From assembly GCF_029024925.1 (NCBI RefSeq), contig NZ_CP118962.1:532501-596500 (forward strand): a DNA stretch of 64,000 nucleotides, written 5' to 3'. This document shows positions 28,618 to 40,594 of this stretch, one piece after another. Position numbers and translations under genes: made by a program. Under the pieces are notes generated by a model. The model was not told the DNA's origin. It did no database searches and was given only the letters and a program-made list of their open reading frames with translations. This DNA comes from Enterococcus faecalis. GTDB lineage: Bacteria > Bacillota > Bacilli > Lactobacillales > Enterococcaceae. Within the stretch, counting starts at the first letter, position 1. Every line of letters begins with the position of its first letter.

Positions 28618-29366
28618 TTGTTTGCCTCCATTAAAATAGTTTTTTGCTGGAATCCTTGAAGCGATTCAGCAGGGCAGTAGTCAGTTAGTAAAGTAACTGA
28701 CTCTAATTCTTCCACTTTGGTAAACGTTACTTCATTAAATTTTGTATGATCCAGTAAAACATAGGCTGTTTCTGCTTGATGAATAGCCAAGGCTTTTAGC
28801 GCTGCTTCTTCGGGATCAGGCGTCGTTAAACCAAACTCTAAATGTGCGCCGTTAGTTCCTAAAAAAGCTTTGTTAAAACGAAAATGTTGTAGCTGTTCCA
28901 TACTAGTGGCACCAATGATTGCTTTAGTGGAGAGCTTCAAAGTACCACCAAGCATAATAGTGGGAATTTCCATATCGCTAAGTTTTGCAGCGTGATGCAC
29001 GGAATTCGTCACTACATGGATTTGTTTCCCAACTAAAAAAGGGATCATTTCTAACGTGGTTGAACCAGCATCTAAATAGATCATATCGCCATCTTGTACA
29101 CAACTAGCTGCTAAAGAAGCAATCTTTTGCTTTTCGTGCGTGTTTTTGATTGATTTTTCGGTCATGTTTTGTTCAAAGCCTAAATTAAGAATACGCTTAG
29201 CTCCGCCGTGAATGCGTTCTAACAAATTGGCGTCTTCTAATTCTTGTAAATCGCGGCGGATTGTGGATTCTGAAGCATTGAATAAGTTAGCAAGTTCTTG
29301 TGATTTGACGACTGATTTTTGATCTAACAATTGTAAAATTTTTTGATGTCGTTCTTCCGTAAGCAT
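28614..29366 (-). CDS. fruR: DeoR-family fructose operon regulator
   Basis: A 250-aa repressor with a DeoR HTH (residues 1-57, ASESTIRRDLQELEDANL as the recognition region) and a sugar-phosphate-sensing DeoRC domain (about 75-235). The first in-frame ATG (29372) abuts the GAGGG ribosome binding site, so the ATG at 29366, six bases away and matching the family start MLTEERHQ, is preferred. First gene of the operon and probably autoregulated by the phased boxes upstream (29418-29467). Confidence 0.93.
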   Translation of the reverse strand: MLTEERHQKILQLLDQKSVVKSQELANLFNASESTIRRDLQELEDANLLERIHGGAKRILNLGFEQNMTEKSIKNTHEKQKIASLAASCVQDGDMIYLDAGSTTLEMIPFLVGKQIHVVTNSVHHAAKLSDMEIPTIMLGGTLKLSTKAIIGATSMEQLQHFRFNKAFLGTNGAHLEFGLTTPDPEEAALKALAIHQAETAYVLLDHTKFNEVTFTKVEELESVTLLTDYCPAESLQGFQQKTILMEANK

Positions 29367-29388
29367 TTTCATCCCTCATTTCATGGAT

Positions 29389-29417
29389 ATAATAGCACAA
29401 ATGAAAACGCTAATCAA
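29389..29417 (-). promoter_or_regulatory. Promoter of fruRKA with a cre-like site in its spacer
   Basis: On the reverse strand TTGATT (29412-29417) and TATTAT (29389-29394) are 17 bp apart. The bases TGAAAACGCTAATCA (29402-29416, forward strand) resemble cre with one extra base before the final CA. CcpA bound there would cover the promoter. Confidence 0.6.
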
Positions 29418-29467
29418 TCTAAAACGGTCAAAAACATTCAAAAAAATTAAAAAACAGTCATAAAAAA
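29418..29467 (-). promoter_or_regulatory. Five 10-bp-phased TCAAAAA-like boxes, probable FruR operator
   Basis: On the forward strand, boxes start at 29418 (TCTAAAAC), 29428 (TCAAAAAC), 29438 (TCAAAAAA), 29448 (TAAAAAAC) and 29458 (TCATAAAA). The spacing is exactly 10 bp, placing all five on one DNA face just upstream of the fruRKA -35 box. DeoR-type regulators commonly use such direct repeats. Confidence 0.6.
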
Positions 29468-29500
29468 AGAAAGCTGCTGAACCTGAGTTCAGCAGCTTTC
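29462..29500 (-). terminator. Terminator after the ClC-type transporter gene
   Basis: A 14-bp stem (29469-29482 with 29487-29500) is followed on the reverse strand by TTTTTTT. Confidence 0.87.
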
Positions 29501-29501
29501 T

Positions 29502-31061
29502 TTAATTCACTAAATCATTCGGTAAAGTTTTTTGATAAATCTCTTTTTTGACTTGGTAAGCGAGTTTTTCATCGGTCAAAATAATGAGCACATCGCCAAC
29601 ATGCATAACAGTATCACCATGTGTTAAAATTTCCGATTCACCACGCCGAATGGAAGTGAGCAACATTTGTTTAGGCCAGACAAAATCACGTACCATCGTA
29701 TCATCTAAGGAACTTTCTGCAGTGATAGGTAATTCGATAATCGTTTTGTGGCCACGAATATTACTTACTTTAGAAGGAACCAAACGTTCTAATAAGCTTT
29801 CATAAATTGGCTTACCGCCAAGACTATCGATGGTAATATAACTAACTAAAGCGACAACCCCTAAAGACATTAAATGAGAAAAATTGCCGACCATTTCTGT
29901 TACTAAAATAATCGCTGTTAACGGTGCTTTACCAATCGCAGTAAAATAACCAGCCATGGAAAAAATTAAAAAGTTTTTCACAAAAATTGGATCCATCCCT
30001 ACGTATTGGACAAGTAGACTACCATACAATGTTCCGATAATGGCACCTAAAGTTAGAATAGGCAAGAAAATACCACCAGGGAGATTCGAACCGTAAGAAA
30101 CCATTGAAAAAACAAAACGTAAAACCAGTAAGCCGACTAAAGCCCAAATCGTGGCCGGTTGATTGCCTAAAGCTAAAACAATTTGATTCCCACCGCCAAG
30201 TAAATGTGGAAAGAAATAACCAATCGGTAAAATCAAAATAAAAGGAACAAAACCATAATAATTAGAAGAAAGGCCTTTGATTTTTCCATATACTTTTGGT
30301 AAGGACAACAATGTTTTTTGATATATCCAACCTAATAATCCTAGCAAAACGCCCAGCAGGACTAATGTCCAATAGTACTCTAAAGGCAAAGATTTAACCG
30401 GACCAATATAAAGAACTGGTTGCAATCCGAAGAAATGCAAAGAAACAAAGTTAGCGGAAATGGCCGCAGAAAAAGAGGTTAACCAAACTAAAGGTGAAAA
30501 GGAATGGTGAACCTCTTCTAGAACAAATAAAAGTCCTGCGATTGGTGCATTAAAAGCGGCGGCTAAACCAGCACTGGCACCACTACTGATTAAAATTTTT
30601 TCTTCAGACTTGGTGCTTTGCCGCCATTGACTATAGCCTTGTCCAACCACTGCACCTAGTTGAATTGAAGGACCTTCACGTCCCAAAAATAGCCCAGGAC
30701 TAATCGCTAAGATCCCACCGATAAATTTTTTCCAAAGCACTGGAAACCAGTGAATTTCTAATTGACCTTGAAGTTGTCCTTCCACTTGGGGAATGCCACT
30801 GCCTTTAATTGCTGGTTCGCTTTTGATCAGTCGTCCTAATAAATAAGCAAGCACGAGAGAAAATAAGAACCAAGGAATCATCCAAAAGGGTTTTTCGTGA
30901 AACGTTTGATACAGATGCACGACTTGTTCGCCAATTTTTTCAATGCCTAAGCGAAATAAGCTGACAACGAAGCCGACCAGGATTCCGACGACGATACCTT
31001 TAAGGATAAAGCCGATTCGGGTACCATCTAATTGTTTAATTTCATGTACATCATTATTCAT
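29502..31061 (-). CDS. ClC-family chloride channel / H+-Cl- antiporter with TrkA_C domain
   Basis: A 519-aa membrane protein of the voltage-gated chloride channel family. The selectivity signatures are GSGIPQVE, GREGPSIQLG (with the gating glutamate) and GGIFLPILTLG. A cytoplasmic TrkA_C-like domain follows the last helix (about residues 430-515), suggesting ligand control. GGAGG is 11 bases before the ATG at 31061; earlier in-frame GTG and ATG codons (31082, 31079) precede or overlap that site. Divergent from pcrA. Confidence 0.9.
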   Translation of the reverse strand: MNNDVHEIKQLDGTRIGFILKGIVVGILVGFVVSLFRLGIEKIGEQVVHLYQTFHEKPFWMIPWFLFSLVLAYLLGRLIKSEPAIKGSGIPQVEGQLQGQLEIHWFPVLWKKFIGGILAISPGLFLGREGPSIQLGAVVGQGYSQWRQSTKSEEKILISSGASAGLAAAFNAPIAGLLFVLEEVHHSFSPLVWLTSFSAAISANFVSLHFFGLQPVLYIGPVKSLPLEYYWTLVLLGVLLGLLGWIYQKTLLSLPKVYGKIKGLSSNYYGFVPFILILPIGYFFPHLLGGGNQIVLALGNQPATIWALVGLLVLRFVFSMVSYGSNLPGGIFLPILTLGAIIGTLYGSLLVQYVGMDPIFVKNFLIFSMAGYFTAIGKAPLTAIILVTEMVGNFSHLMSLGVVALVSYITIDSLGGKPIYESLLERLVPSKVSNIRGHKTIIELPITAESSLDDTMVRDFVWPKQMLLTSIRRGESEILTHGDTVMHVGDVLIILTDEKLAYQVKKEIYQKTLPNDLVN

Positions 31062-31182
31062 TTCAATTTTAGCCTCCATCACTACTTACTAATGTACTGC
31101 GGTTTGACTTGATTTACAAGAAAATTTCATATAAAAAGAAAAAGATTTTTTGTTCTTTTCTAAAGAACTTCAAAGGGATTTT

Positions 31183-31191
31183 TGGTATACT
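31183..31191 (+). promoter_or_regulatory. Extended -10 promoter of pcrA
   Basis: TGGTATACT is an extended -10 (TG-N-TATACT). No good -35 is visible, as is common for extended -10 promoters. Confidence 0.45.
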
Positions 31192-31225
31192 GTATAAGAT
31201 TGAAAAAAGAGAGAGGACGTTTAAT

Positions 31226-33484
31226 ATGACACAAAAACATGCCTTGGTTCAGGGAATGAATCCTCGACAAGAAGAAGCCGTTTTGCATACAGAAGGACCA
31301 CTGTTAGTCATGGCTGGTGCTGGTAGTGGAAAAACGCGGGTTTTAACACACCGAATTGCCTATCTAATTGAGGAAAAAGAAGTAAATCCATGGAATATTT
31401 TGGCGATTACGTTTACCAATAAAGCTGCTAAAGAAATGAAAGAGCGTGTAAATAAATTACTGGAAACGGGTGGCGAAGATGTATGGGTCTCCACTTTTCA
31501 CTCCATGTGTGTAAGAATTTTACGTCGTGATGTGGATCAGATTGGTTACAACCGTAATTTTACAATTATTGACCCATCGGAACAAAAAACATTAATGAAA
31601 CGCATCTTAAACGACTTAAATATTGATTCAAAAAAATATGATCCTCGCTCAATTTTAGGTACGATTAGCAATGCCAAAAATGAATTACAAACGCCTGAAA
31701 AAGTTGCTGAAATGCAAGGTTCCTTATATGAAGAAATTGTCGCAAAATGCTATGAAGCCTATCAAAAAGAATTACGCAAAAACCAATGTATGGATTTTGA
31801 TGATTTGATTATGAATACGATTCGTTTATTCAATGAACAACCAGATACGTTGGCGTTCTACCAAAATAAATTTCACTATATTCATGTGGATGAATACCAA
31901 GATACCAATCATGCACAATATACCTTAGTCAATTTATTGGCTGCACGTTTCAAAAATCTGTGTGTCGTAGGTGATGCCGACCAAAGTATCTATGGTTGGC
32001 GCGGGGCGGATATGCAAAATATCTTGGATTTTGAAAAAGATTATCCAGATGCCAGTGTAATTTTGCTAGAACAAAATTATCGGTCCACCAAAAACATTTT
32101 GGCGGCTGCGAATGATGTCATCAAAAATAACCGTAACCGCCGCGAGAAAGAACTGTGGACAGAAAATATAGACGGTGAAAAAATTGTCTATTATCGCGGG
32201 GACACAGAACGGGATGAAACACAATTTATTGTGAGCCAAATCCAAAAAGAAATGCGGGAAAATGACCGAATTTATGGTGATTTTGCGGTATTATATCGGA
32301 CCAATGCCCAATCCCGTGTAGTGGAAGAAATGCTCTTGAAATCTAATATTCCGTATACCATGGTGGGCGGACATAAATTCTACGACCGTAAAGAAATTAA
32401 AGATATTTTGGCTTATTTAAGTTTGATTGCCAATCCAGATGATTCGATCAGCTTTGAACGAATTGTCAATGAACCAAAACGAGGAATCGGTAAAAGTTCA
32501 ATTGAAAAATTACGGCTATTTGCGGATACGCATGGTTGGGCTTTGCTGGAAGCTGCCCAAAATGTTGATTTGGCAAATATTTCAGGAAAAGCGGGTAAAG
32601 AGCTTGGTAATTTTGGCATGATGATTCAAGACTTAACGAAAACAGTGCCCTATTTAACGATTACAGAATTGGTGAAAGAAACTTTACAACGTAGTGGTTA
32701 TCGGGAAGCTTTGATGGCGCAAAATAATTTAGAGTCTCAAGCTCGCTTAGAAAACTTAGACGAATTTTTATCTGTGACACAAGAATTTGATAAACGTTTT
32801 GAAGCGCAAAATAACGACGATCCAAATGGCGAAGAAACAAAATTGGCGGATTTCTTAACAGATTTAGCCTTGGTTTCTGATTTAGATAATTTAGAAGAGA
32901 GCTCTTCACAAGTAACCTTAATGACGTTGCATGCGGCCAAAGGGCTGGAATTTCCAGTGGTCTTTTTAATGGGCTTAGAAGAAGGGGTTTTCCCATTATC
33001 ACGTGCCATGCTAGAAGAAAGTGAACTGGAAGAAGAACGGCGCTTGGCTTATGTTGGTATCACACGAGCGGAAGAAGCCTTGTTCTTAACGAATGCTTAT
33101 TCGAGAACATTATATGGTCGCACGCAATATAATCGACCAAGTCGCTTTTTAGAAGAAATTGAGGCGGAGCGTTTAATGAAACAAGGGGCGGCAGCCAATT
33201 TACAGAAAGCTCCAGCGCGCACCTTTGATCCTAAAGTATTTAAGCCCAGCGCAAGTAAACCAGCTTATACACAGCCAGCTACAAAATCAGTTAGCAACAA
33301 AGTGGCAAGTGGTGGCGAAAAAGTTTCTTGGCAAGCAGGTGATAAGGTCCAACATAAAGCATGGGGCGTTGGTACAGTCGTTCGTGTAGGCGGTTCGGCC
33401 AAAGACTTAGAGTTGGACATTGCTTTCCCTGAAAAAGGCATAAAACGGTTGTTAGCGGCATTTGCACCAATTGAAAAAATTTAA
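31226..33484 (+). CDS. pcrA: ATP-dependent DNA helicase PcrA (UvrD/Rep family)
   Basis: A 752-aa superfamily 1A helicase acting in repair and plasmid replication. The motifs in order are [10 protein letters not shown] (Walker A), DEYQDTN (Walker B), [14 protein letters not shown] (III), [11 protein letters not shown] (IV), [18 protein letters not shown] (V) and [18 protein letters not shown] (VI). A PcrA-type C-terminal Tudor-like domain closes it (about 690-752, [12 protein letters not shown]). The ATG at 31226 is the usual [14 protein letters not shown] start. ligA follows 125 bp later, the standard Gram-positive pairing. Confidence 0.97.
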   Translation: MTQKHALVQGMNPRQEEAVLHTEGPLLVMAGAGSGKTRVLTHRIAYLIEEKEVNPWNILAITFTNKAAKEMKERVNKLLETGGEDVWVSTFHSMCVRILRRDVDQIGYNRNFTIIDPSEQKTLMKRILNDLNIDSKKYDPRSILGTISNAKNELQTPEKVAEMQGSLYEEIVAKCYEAYQKELRKNQCMDFDDLIMNTIRLFNEQPDTLAFYQNKFHYIHVDEYQDTNHAQYTLVNLLAARFKNLCVVGDADQSIYGWRGADMQNILDFEKDYPDASVILLEQNYRSTKNILAAANDVIKNNRNRREKELWTENIDGEKIVYYRGDTERDETQFIVSQIQKEMRENDRIYGDFAVLYRTNAQSRVVEEMLLKSNIPYTMVGGHKFYDRKEIKDILAYLSLIANPDDSISFERIVNEPKRGIGKSSIEKLRLFADTHGWALLEAAQNVDLANISGKAGKELGNFGMMIQDLTKTVPYLTITELVKETLQRSGYREALMAQNNLESQARLENLDEFLSVTQEFDKRFEAQNNDDPNGEETKLADFLTDLALVSDLDNLEESSSQVTLMTLHAAKGLEFPVVFLMGLEEGVFPLSRAMLEESELEEERRLAYVGITRAEEALFLTNAYSRTLYGRTQYNRPSRFLEEIEAERLMKQGAAANLQKAPARTFDPKVFKPSASKPAYTQPATKSVSNKVASGGEKVSWQAGDKVQHKAWGVGTVVRVGGSAKDLELDIAFPEKGIKRLLAAFAPIEKI

Positions 33485-33567
33485 CATGCAAAATAGGTCA
33501 GCGATTTAATGAGAAATCATCATTAGATAAATTCTTTTTATTTTCTATCTTAGTGTAAATGTGTTAA

Positions 33568-35640
<2,073 letters not shown>

Positions 35641-35682
35641 GAAGAAAAATTAACGTTGTCAGATTTTATGTAGTAATTTGAT

Positions 35683-35690
35683 GGTATACT
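35683..35690 (+). promoter_or_regulatory. Extended -10 promoter of the toxin locus
   Basis: TGGTATACT ends at 35690, again an extended -10. It lies 45 bases after ligA, and transcription would start near 35697, giving a leader of about 57 bases to the first short ORF. Confidence 0.45.
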
Positions 35691-35753
35691 TATTTTAGTC
35701 ATAAAAGTTATATGAACGAGGACTTTCTGAGTTGAGAAAGGAGGTTGATGCTT

Positions 35754-35804
35754 ATGCGCAATTCTTCTTACTTTAACGAAAGGAGCAATGTTGTTGTCCG
35801 TTGA
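35754..35804 (+). CDS. Short leader ORF overlapping the holin-like toxin start
   Basis: A 16-codon frame (MRNSSYFNERSNVVVR) preceded by a very strong AAAGGAGG (35737-35744) nine bases before its ATG. It overlaps the start of the toxin gene by 17 bases in another frame, and its codons contain the toxin's own ribosome binding site. Translation through it could therefore open or block toxin initiation. Inference from layout only. Confidence 0.4.
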   Translation: MRNSSYFNERSNVVVR

Positions 35805-35904
35805 AGCAGCGCTAGGACTGATGATTAGTTTTGCAATACTTGTTGTGACCATTATCTTCGGTATCTTAGCGCTTGTCTTAGACAACAAAAATAACCGTTC
35901 ATAA
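35788..35904 (+). CDS. Small holin-like type I toxin peptide (38 aa)
   Basis: A 38-aa peptide too short for standard ORF calls, starting MLLSVEAALGLMISF. A single hydrophobic helix (about residues 8-31) is followed by a polar, basic tail ending DNKNNRS. It matches the 'putative holin-like toxin' family of Firmicute type I toxin-antitoxin systems (Fst/TxpA-like in role). AGGAG lies close before ATG; TTG codons 2 and 3 give better spacing and may be the true start. A hairpin spans its stop codon and a terminator lies at 35990. Confidence 0.78.
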   Translation: MLLSVEAALGLMISFAILVVTIIFGILALVLDNKNNRS

Positions 35905-35925
35905 GCTTTGAGGAGCTGAACGGTT
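35893..35925 (+). other. Hairpin across the toxin stop codon
   Basis: AACCGTTC (35893-35900) pairs with GAACGGTT (35918-35925), extended by AGCT/AGCT around the loop TTGAGG. Such 3' structures in type I toxin mRNAs often limit translation or bind the antisense RNA. Confidence 0.55.
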
Positions 35926-35989
35926 AAGCGTTTGAAATAAAACCAATAACTCAGTAAGCCGCTAGTTCTTATAACTAGTAGTGGCTATT

Positions 35990-36026
35990 AGAGAGGTATG
36001 TTCCTGCATATCTCTCTTTTCATTTT
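35990..36026 (+). terminator. Terminator of the toxin mRNA
   Basis: AGAGAGGTATG (35990-36000) pairs with CATATCTCTCT (36007-36017), followed by TTTCATTTTC. A reverse-strand extended -10 lies just beyond (36028-36036). Confidence 0.72.
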
Positions 36027-36027
36027 C

Positions 36028-36036
36028 ATAATAACA
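36028..36036 (-). promoter_or_regulatory. Possible antisense (antitoxin RNA) promoter
   Basis: Reverse-strand TGTTATTAT is an extended -10. RNA starting near 36021 would run through the toxin terminator into the 3' part of the toxin mRNA, as in TxpA/RatA-type pairs. No good -35 and no clear terminator for it were found. Confidence 0.3.
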
Positions 36037-36113
36037 TATTTCCGTCATTTTTGCGAGCGACAAATTATCAATGAAATTCAAGGTTTCATCTAAAATATCC
36101 GACCATTTTATGG

Positions 36114-36119
36114 TAGAAT
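36114..36119 (+). promoter_or_regulatory. Probable -10 of gatCAB
   Basis: TGGTAGAAT is an extended -10, with the hexamer at 36114-36119. A 7-bp hairpin (AACAGCT with AGCTGTT, 36132-36151) follows in the leader. Confidence 0.4.
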
Positions 36120-36221
36120 AGGAACAGAGTGAACAGCTGTGCTAAGCTGTTTAAAGAAATACAATCCAATTGATTAATCTGAAAATGAAAATTTCAGTAA
36201 ATGATAGAAAGAAGGGTATCT

Positions 36222-36527
36222 ATGGCAATTACAGAAGAACAAGTCAAACATGTCGCTAAATTATCAAAATTATCTTTCTCCGAAGAAGAATTAGCGGACT
36301 TTACCAATCAACTAGATAAAATTATTGATATGGTGGAATTACTAGAAGAAGTAGATACAACAGGGGTTCCTTTTACTTCAAATGTGAATGAATCAATCAA
36401 TGTCATGCGTGAAGACGTAGCGACACCAGGAATGGACCGTAAAGAATTAATGCGGAATGTTCCGGAATCAGAGAATGGTTACATTAAAGTGCCTGCAATT
36501 ATGGATAACGGGGAGGCAGGAGCCTAA
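36222..36527 (+). CDS. gatC: Asp-tRNA(Asn)/Glu-tRNA(Gln) amidotransferase subunit C
   Basis: The 101-aa small subunit that stabilises GatA and Gat[21 protein letters not shown] and a C-terminal segment ending in an NGYIKVPAI motif are typical. The ATG at 36222 follows GAAGGG; the upstream frame is not needed. Its stop overlaps the gatA start by one base. Confidence 0.96.
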   Translation: MAITEEQVKHVAKLSKLSFSEEELADFTNQLDKIIDMVELLEEVDTTGVPFTSNVNESINVMREDVATPGMDRKELMRNVPESENGYIKVPAIMDNGEAGA

Positions 36528-37996
36528 TGGAAAAATTATACGACAAATCGTTAACAGAGTTACATGATTTATTGGTTTCAAAAGAAATCACAGCAGTTGA
36601 TTTAACCGAAGAAACATTAAATCGTATTCAAGATACAGAAGAACAACTAGGTTCTTTTATCACAGTTAGTGAAGAAAAAGCAATGGCATTAGCCAAAGCG
36701 ATTGACTTAAAAGGCATCACTGAAAGTAATCCATTAGCTGGGATTCCAATTGGGATTAAAGACAACATTGTCACAAAAGATATTTTAACAACAGCTGGCT
36801 CAAAAATGTTACACAATTTTGACCCAATTTATGATGCGACCGTGATGGATAAAGTCTATCAAGCGGATATGATTCCTGTCGGAAAATTGAACATGGATGA
36901 ATTTGCCATGGGCGGAAGTACGGAAACGTCTTACTTTAAGAAAACAAAAAATGCTTGGGATCAAACCAAAGTTCCTGGCGGTTCTTCTGGTGGTTCAGCT
37001 TCTGCTGTCGCAGCCGGACAAGTCCCAGTTTCTTTAGGGAGCGATACAGGTGGCAGTATCCGCCAACCAGCCGCATTCAACGGTATTGTGGGCTTGAAAC
37101 CAACATATGGACGTGTGTCTCGTTTTGGTTTGATTGCTTTTGCTTCAAGTTTAGACCAAATTGGTCCATTGACACGAAACGTTAAAGACAATGCCTTAGC
37201 TTTAAATGCAATTAGTGGTTATGACGAAAAAGACGGCACTTCTGCAGGCGTTTCTGTTCCTGATTTTACGGCAGATTTAACTGGCGACATCAAAGGCATG
37301 AAAATTGCTTTACCAAAAGAATACTTAGGTGAAGGGGTACAACCTGATGTTCGTGAAGCGGTATTAAAAGCAGCAGAAACATTTAAATCTTTAGGCGCAA
37401 CGGTGGAAGAAGTTAGTTTGCCACATTCTAAATACGGCGTAGCGGTTTATTATATTATTGCCTCTTCAGAAGCAAGTTCAAACTTACAACGCTTTGATGG
37501 TATTCGTTATGGTTACCGTTCCGAAAATGTCCAAAATCTAGAAGATGTCTATGTTAATTCACGTTCTGAAGGTTTCGGAACAGAAGTTAAACGTCGGATT
37601 ATGTTAGGAACCTTCTCTTTAAGTGCTGGTTATTATGATGCGCACTTTAAAAAGGCTGGTCAAGTCCGTACACTAATCAAACAAGATTTTGAGAATGTCT
37701 TTGCGGATTATGACTTAATCATTGGCCCATCCACACCAACAGTTGCCTTTGGTCTAGGGGAAAACATCAATGATCCAATCACAATGTATATGAATGATAT
37801 TTTAACCATTCCTGTCAACTTAGCTGGGTTACCAGGCATGTCCATTCCAGCAGGCTTCTCAGAAGGCTTGCCAGTTGGTTTACAAATTATTGGAAAACAT
37901 TTTGACGAACATACAATGTATAAAGCAGCCTATGCTTTTGAACAAGCGACAGATTTCCATACGAAAAAACCAGTCATTTTAGGGGGGAACGATTAA
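36527..37996 (+). CDS. gatA: Asp-tRNA(Asn)/Glu-tRNA(Gln) amidotransferase subunit A
   Basis: A 489-aa amidase-signature subunit that releases ammonia from glutamine for transamidation of misacylated tRNA. The Ser-cisSer-Lys machinery is visible in [10 protein letters not shown] (Lys), [14 protein letters not shown] and [14 protein letters not shown]. Length is normal. It overlaps gatC and gatB by one base each, so the three subunits are made together. Confidence 0.98.
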   Translation: MEKLYDKSLTELHDLLVSKEITAVDLTEETLNRIQDTEEQLGSFITVSEEKAMALAKAIDLKGITESNPLAGIPIGIKDNIVTKDILTTAGSKMLHNFDPIYDATVMDKVYQADMIPVGKLNMDEFAMGGSTETSYFKKTKNAWDQTKVPGGSSGGSASAVAAGQVPVSLGSDTGGSIRQPAAFNGIVGLKPTYGRVSRFGLIAFASSLDQIGPLTRNVKDNALALNAISGYDEKDGTSAGVSVPDFTADLTGDIKGMKIALPKEYLGEGVQPDVREAVLKAAETFKSLGATVEEVSLPHSKYGVAVYYIIASSEASSNLQRFDGIRYGYRSENVQNLEDVYVNSRSEGFGTEVKRRIMLGTFSLSAGYYDAHFKKAGQVRTLIKQDFENVFADYDLIIGPSTPTVAFGLGENINDPITMYMNDILTIPVNLAGLPGMSIPAGFSEGLPVGLQIIGKHFDEHTMYKAAYAFEQATDFHTKKPVILGGND

Positions 37997-39426
37997 TGAA
38001 CTTTGAAACTGTCATTGGATTAGAAGTCCACGTAGAATTGAAAACCAACTCTAAAATTTTCTCCTCTGCGCCAGCGCATTTCGGAGCAGAACCAAACAGC
38101 AACACAAATGTGGTTGACTGGAGTTACCCAGGTGTTTTGCCTGTCATGAATAAAGGTGCCTTAGAATTTGGCATGAAAGCAGCACTTGCCTTGAACTGTG
38201 AAATTTCAAAAGAAACACATTTTGACCGTAAAAACTATTTTTACCCAGATAACCCGAAAGCATACCAAATTTCTCAATTTGATCAACCAATCGGACATGA
38301 TGGTTGGATTGAAATTGAAGTCGAAGGCAAAAAGAAAAAAATCCGGATTGAACGGGTGCATTTAGAAGAAGATGCTGGGAAAAATATTCACGGCACAGAT
38401 GGCTATTCTTATGTAGACTTGAATCGTCAAGGCACGCCTTTAATTGAAATCGTTTCTGAAGCAGACATGCGTTCACCAGAAGAAGCGTATGCTTACTTAG
38501 AAGCGTTGCGTTCAATTATCCAATTTACAGAAGTTTCTGATGTGAAAATGGAAGAAGGTTCTATGCGTTGTGATGCCAATATTTCTTTACGTCCGTATGG
38601 TCAAGAAGAATTTGGTACTAAAGCGGAATTAAAGAACTTGAACTCTATGAACTTTGTAAAAAAAGGTTTAGCTTATGAAGAAAAACGCCAAGCCAAAGTC
38701 CTATTATCTGGTGGCGAAATTCAACAAGAAACACGCCGCTTTGATGAAGCAACTAGTACAACGTTGCTTATGCGTGTTAAAGAAGGCTCAAGTGACTACC
38801 GTTACTTCCCAGAGCCAGATGTTCCTCGTTTTTCAATTGATGATGAATGGATTGAAAAAGTTCGCGCTAGTTTGCCAGAAATGCCAGCCTCACGTCGTGC
38901 CCGTTATATCAGTGAATTAGGTTTACCTGAATACGACGCAATGGTCTTGACTTTAACGAAAGAAATGTCAGATTTCTTTGAAGCAACTTTAGCAAACGGT
39001 GCAGATGCGAAACAAGCATCAAACTGGTTAATGGGCGAAGTTTCTGCTTACTTAAACAGTGAAAAAGTTGAATTAGCCGATACTAAACTAACACCAGAAA
39101 ATCTAGCGGGTATGATTACTTTGATTAACGATGGCACAATCAGCTCGAAAATTGCGAAGAAAGTGTTCAAAGAGTTAATTGAAAACGGTGGAGACGCTAA
39201 AGAAGTTGTCGAAGCAAAAGGTTTGGTTCAATTATCTGATCCAGCGCAATTATTACCAATGATTAACGAAGTTTTAGACAACAACCAACAATCAATTGAT
39301 GACTTTAAAAACGGAAAAGACCGTGCAGTTGGTTTCCTTGTTGGACAAATTATGAAAGCAACTCGTGGACAAGCAAACCCAGGTGTGGTTAACAAGTTAT
39401 TGCAAGAAGAGCTTTCAAAACGATAA
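37996..39426 (+). CDS. gatB: Asp-tRNA(Asn)/Glu-tRNA(Gln) amidotransferase subunit B
   Basis: The 476-aa subunit that binds and activates the misacylated tRNA. The N-terminal [15 protein letters not shown] and the segments [16 protein letters not shown] and [13 protein letters not shown] are diagnostic. A C-terminal YqeY-like tail domain (about 330-476) completes it. dagK follows 18 bp later in the same direction. Confidence 0.98.
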   Translation: MNFETVIGLEVHVELKTNSKIFSSAPAHFGAEPNSNTNVVDWSYPGVLPVMNKGALEFGMKAALALNCEISKETHFDRKNYFYPDNPKAYQISQFDQPIGHDGWIEIEVEGKKKKIRIERVHLEEDAGKNIHGTDGYSYVDLNRQGTPLIEIVSEADMRSPEEAYAYLEALRSIIQFTEVSDVKMEEGSMRCDANISLRPYGQEEFGTKAELKNLNSMNFVKKGLAYEEKRQAKVLLSGGEIQQETRRFDEATSTTLLMRVKEGSSDYRYFPEPDVPRFSIDDEWIEKVRASLPEMPASRRARYISELGLPEYDAMVLTLTKEMSDFFEATLANGADAKQASNWLMGEVSAYLNSEKVELADTKLTPENLAGMITLINDGTISSKIAKKVFKELIENGGDAKEVVEAKGLVQLSDPAQLLPMINEVLDNNQQSIDDFKNGKDRAVGFLVGQIMKATRGQANPGVVNKLLQEELSKR

Positions 39427-39444
39427 GAAAGTAGCAGGCAAACC

Positions 39445-40533
39445 ATGAAAAAAGCTAGAGTGATTTATAATCCAACGTCAGGAAAAGAGTTAATCAAAAA
39501 GAACTTAGCCGATATTTTATCTATTTTAGAAGAATGTGGTTATGAAGCCAGTGCATTTGCGACCACACCAGAAGAAAATTCAGCACGCAATGAAGCACAT
39601 CGTGCTGCGCGTGCAGGATTTGATTTACTAGTAGCAGCAGGTGGAGATGGGACCATTAATGAAGTCGTGAATGGGATTGCTCCGTTGAAGCGGCGCCCTA
39701 AAATGGCTATTATTCCTGCTGGAACGACGAATGACTATGCACGGGCATTGAAGATTCCTCGTGATAATATCGTTAAGGCAGCAGAAGTGATTAAAAAAAA
39801 TCAAACTGTCAAAATGGATATTGGCCAAGCCGGCAAAAATTACTTTATCAATATTGCGGCGGGTGGTCATTTAACGGAACTGACGTATGAAGTTCCATCA
39901 GAGTTGAAAAGCATTTTTGGTTACTTAGCGTACTTAGCCAAAGGAGCCGAAATGTTGCCACGAGTGAAGCCGATTAAAATGCGCATGACGTATGATGAAG
40001 GTGTGTACGAAGGCAATGCATCAATGTTTTTCCTAGGGCTGACTAACTCGGTGGGTGGTTTTGAGCAAATCGTACCAGATGCTAAATTAGACGATGGTAA
40101 GTTTTCATTAATCATTGTAAAAACAGCCAATATTTTTGAGATTCTTCATTTAGTTGCGTTAATGTTAAATGGTGGAAAGCATGTTGAAGATCATCGACTA
40201 ATCTATACAAAGACCAGCTATTTACATGCAGAAACGTTAGAAAAGAACAATAAAATGATGATTAATTTAGATGGTGAATATGGAGGCGATGCTCCAATGA
40301 CCTTTAAAAATATGCATCAACACATTGAAATTTTTGCAAATGGTGATGCACTGCCGTCCAATGCGATTATGGGTTCTGTCTTAACTGGTAGCGATGAGAT
40401 TGTCGTAGAATCAGAAGACGAAGAGGAAGAAGCATATAACGAAGCCAGCAAAGAATTTGTCAAAGAAGTTGAACGACTAACAGACGAAGATATTGATGGC
40501 GATGGAAAGATTGCTGAAAAAGAAAAGCACTAA
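39445..40533 (+). CDS. dagK: Diacylglycerol kinase DagK with C-terminal EF-hand-like loop
   Basis: A 362-aa soluble lipid kinase that returns diacylglycerol to phosphatidic acid in membrane and lipoteichoic acid metabolism. The catalytic domain (about residues 1-130) has YNPTSGKE, AAGGDGTINEVVNGI and PAGTTNDYARAL; the DagK C-terminal domain follows to about 300. A strongly acidic tail (about 315-362) then ends in DIDGDGKIAEKE (residues 349-360), which fits the canonical EF-hand calcium loop at all key positions. The tail is unusual for the family. Likely co-transcribed with gatCAB. Confidence 0.92.
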   Translation: MKKARVIYNPTSGKELIKKNLADILSILEECGYEASAFATTPEENSARNEAHRAARAGFDLLVAAGGDGTINEVVNGIAPLKRRPKMAIIPAGTTNDYARALKIPRDNIVKAAEVIKKNQTVKMDIGQAGKNYFINIAAGGHLTELTYEVPSELKSIFGYLAYLAKGAEMLPRVKPIKMRMTYDEGVYEGNASMFFLGLTNSVGGFEQIVPDAKLDDGKFSLIIVKTANIFEILHLVALMLNGGKHVEDHRLIYTKTSYLHAETLEKNNKMMINLDGEYGGDAPMTFKNMHQHIEIFANGDALPSNAIMGSVLTGSDEIVVESEDEEEEAYNEASKEFVKEVERLTDEDIDGDGKIAEKEKH

Positions 40534-40543
40534 GTAGTCCGTG

Positions 40544-40594
40544 AATAGCTAATGAAAGATTTAGTTGATAAGATCTTTCATTGGCTATTTTTTG
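40544..40594 (+). terminator. Terminator after dagK
   Basis: A 17-bp stem with one mismatch (40544-40560 with 40573-40589) is followed by TTTTTG. Confidence 0.85.

Noticed and set aside
36960-37190. Small frames in both directions inside gatA
   Set aside because: They coincide with the conserved amidase Ser-Ser-Lys region and are frame shadows of gatA.
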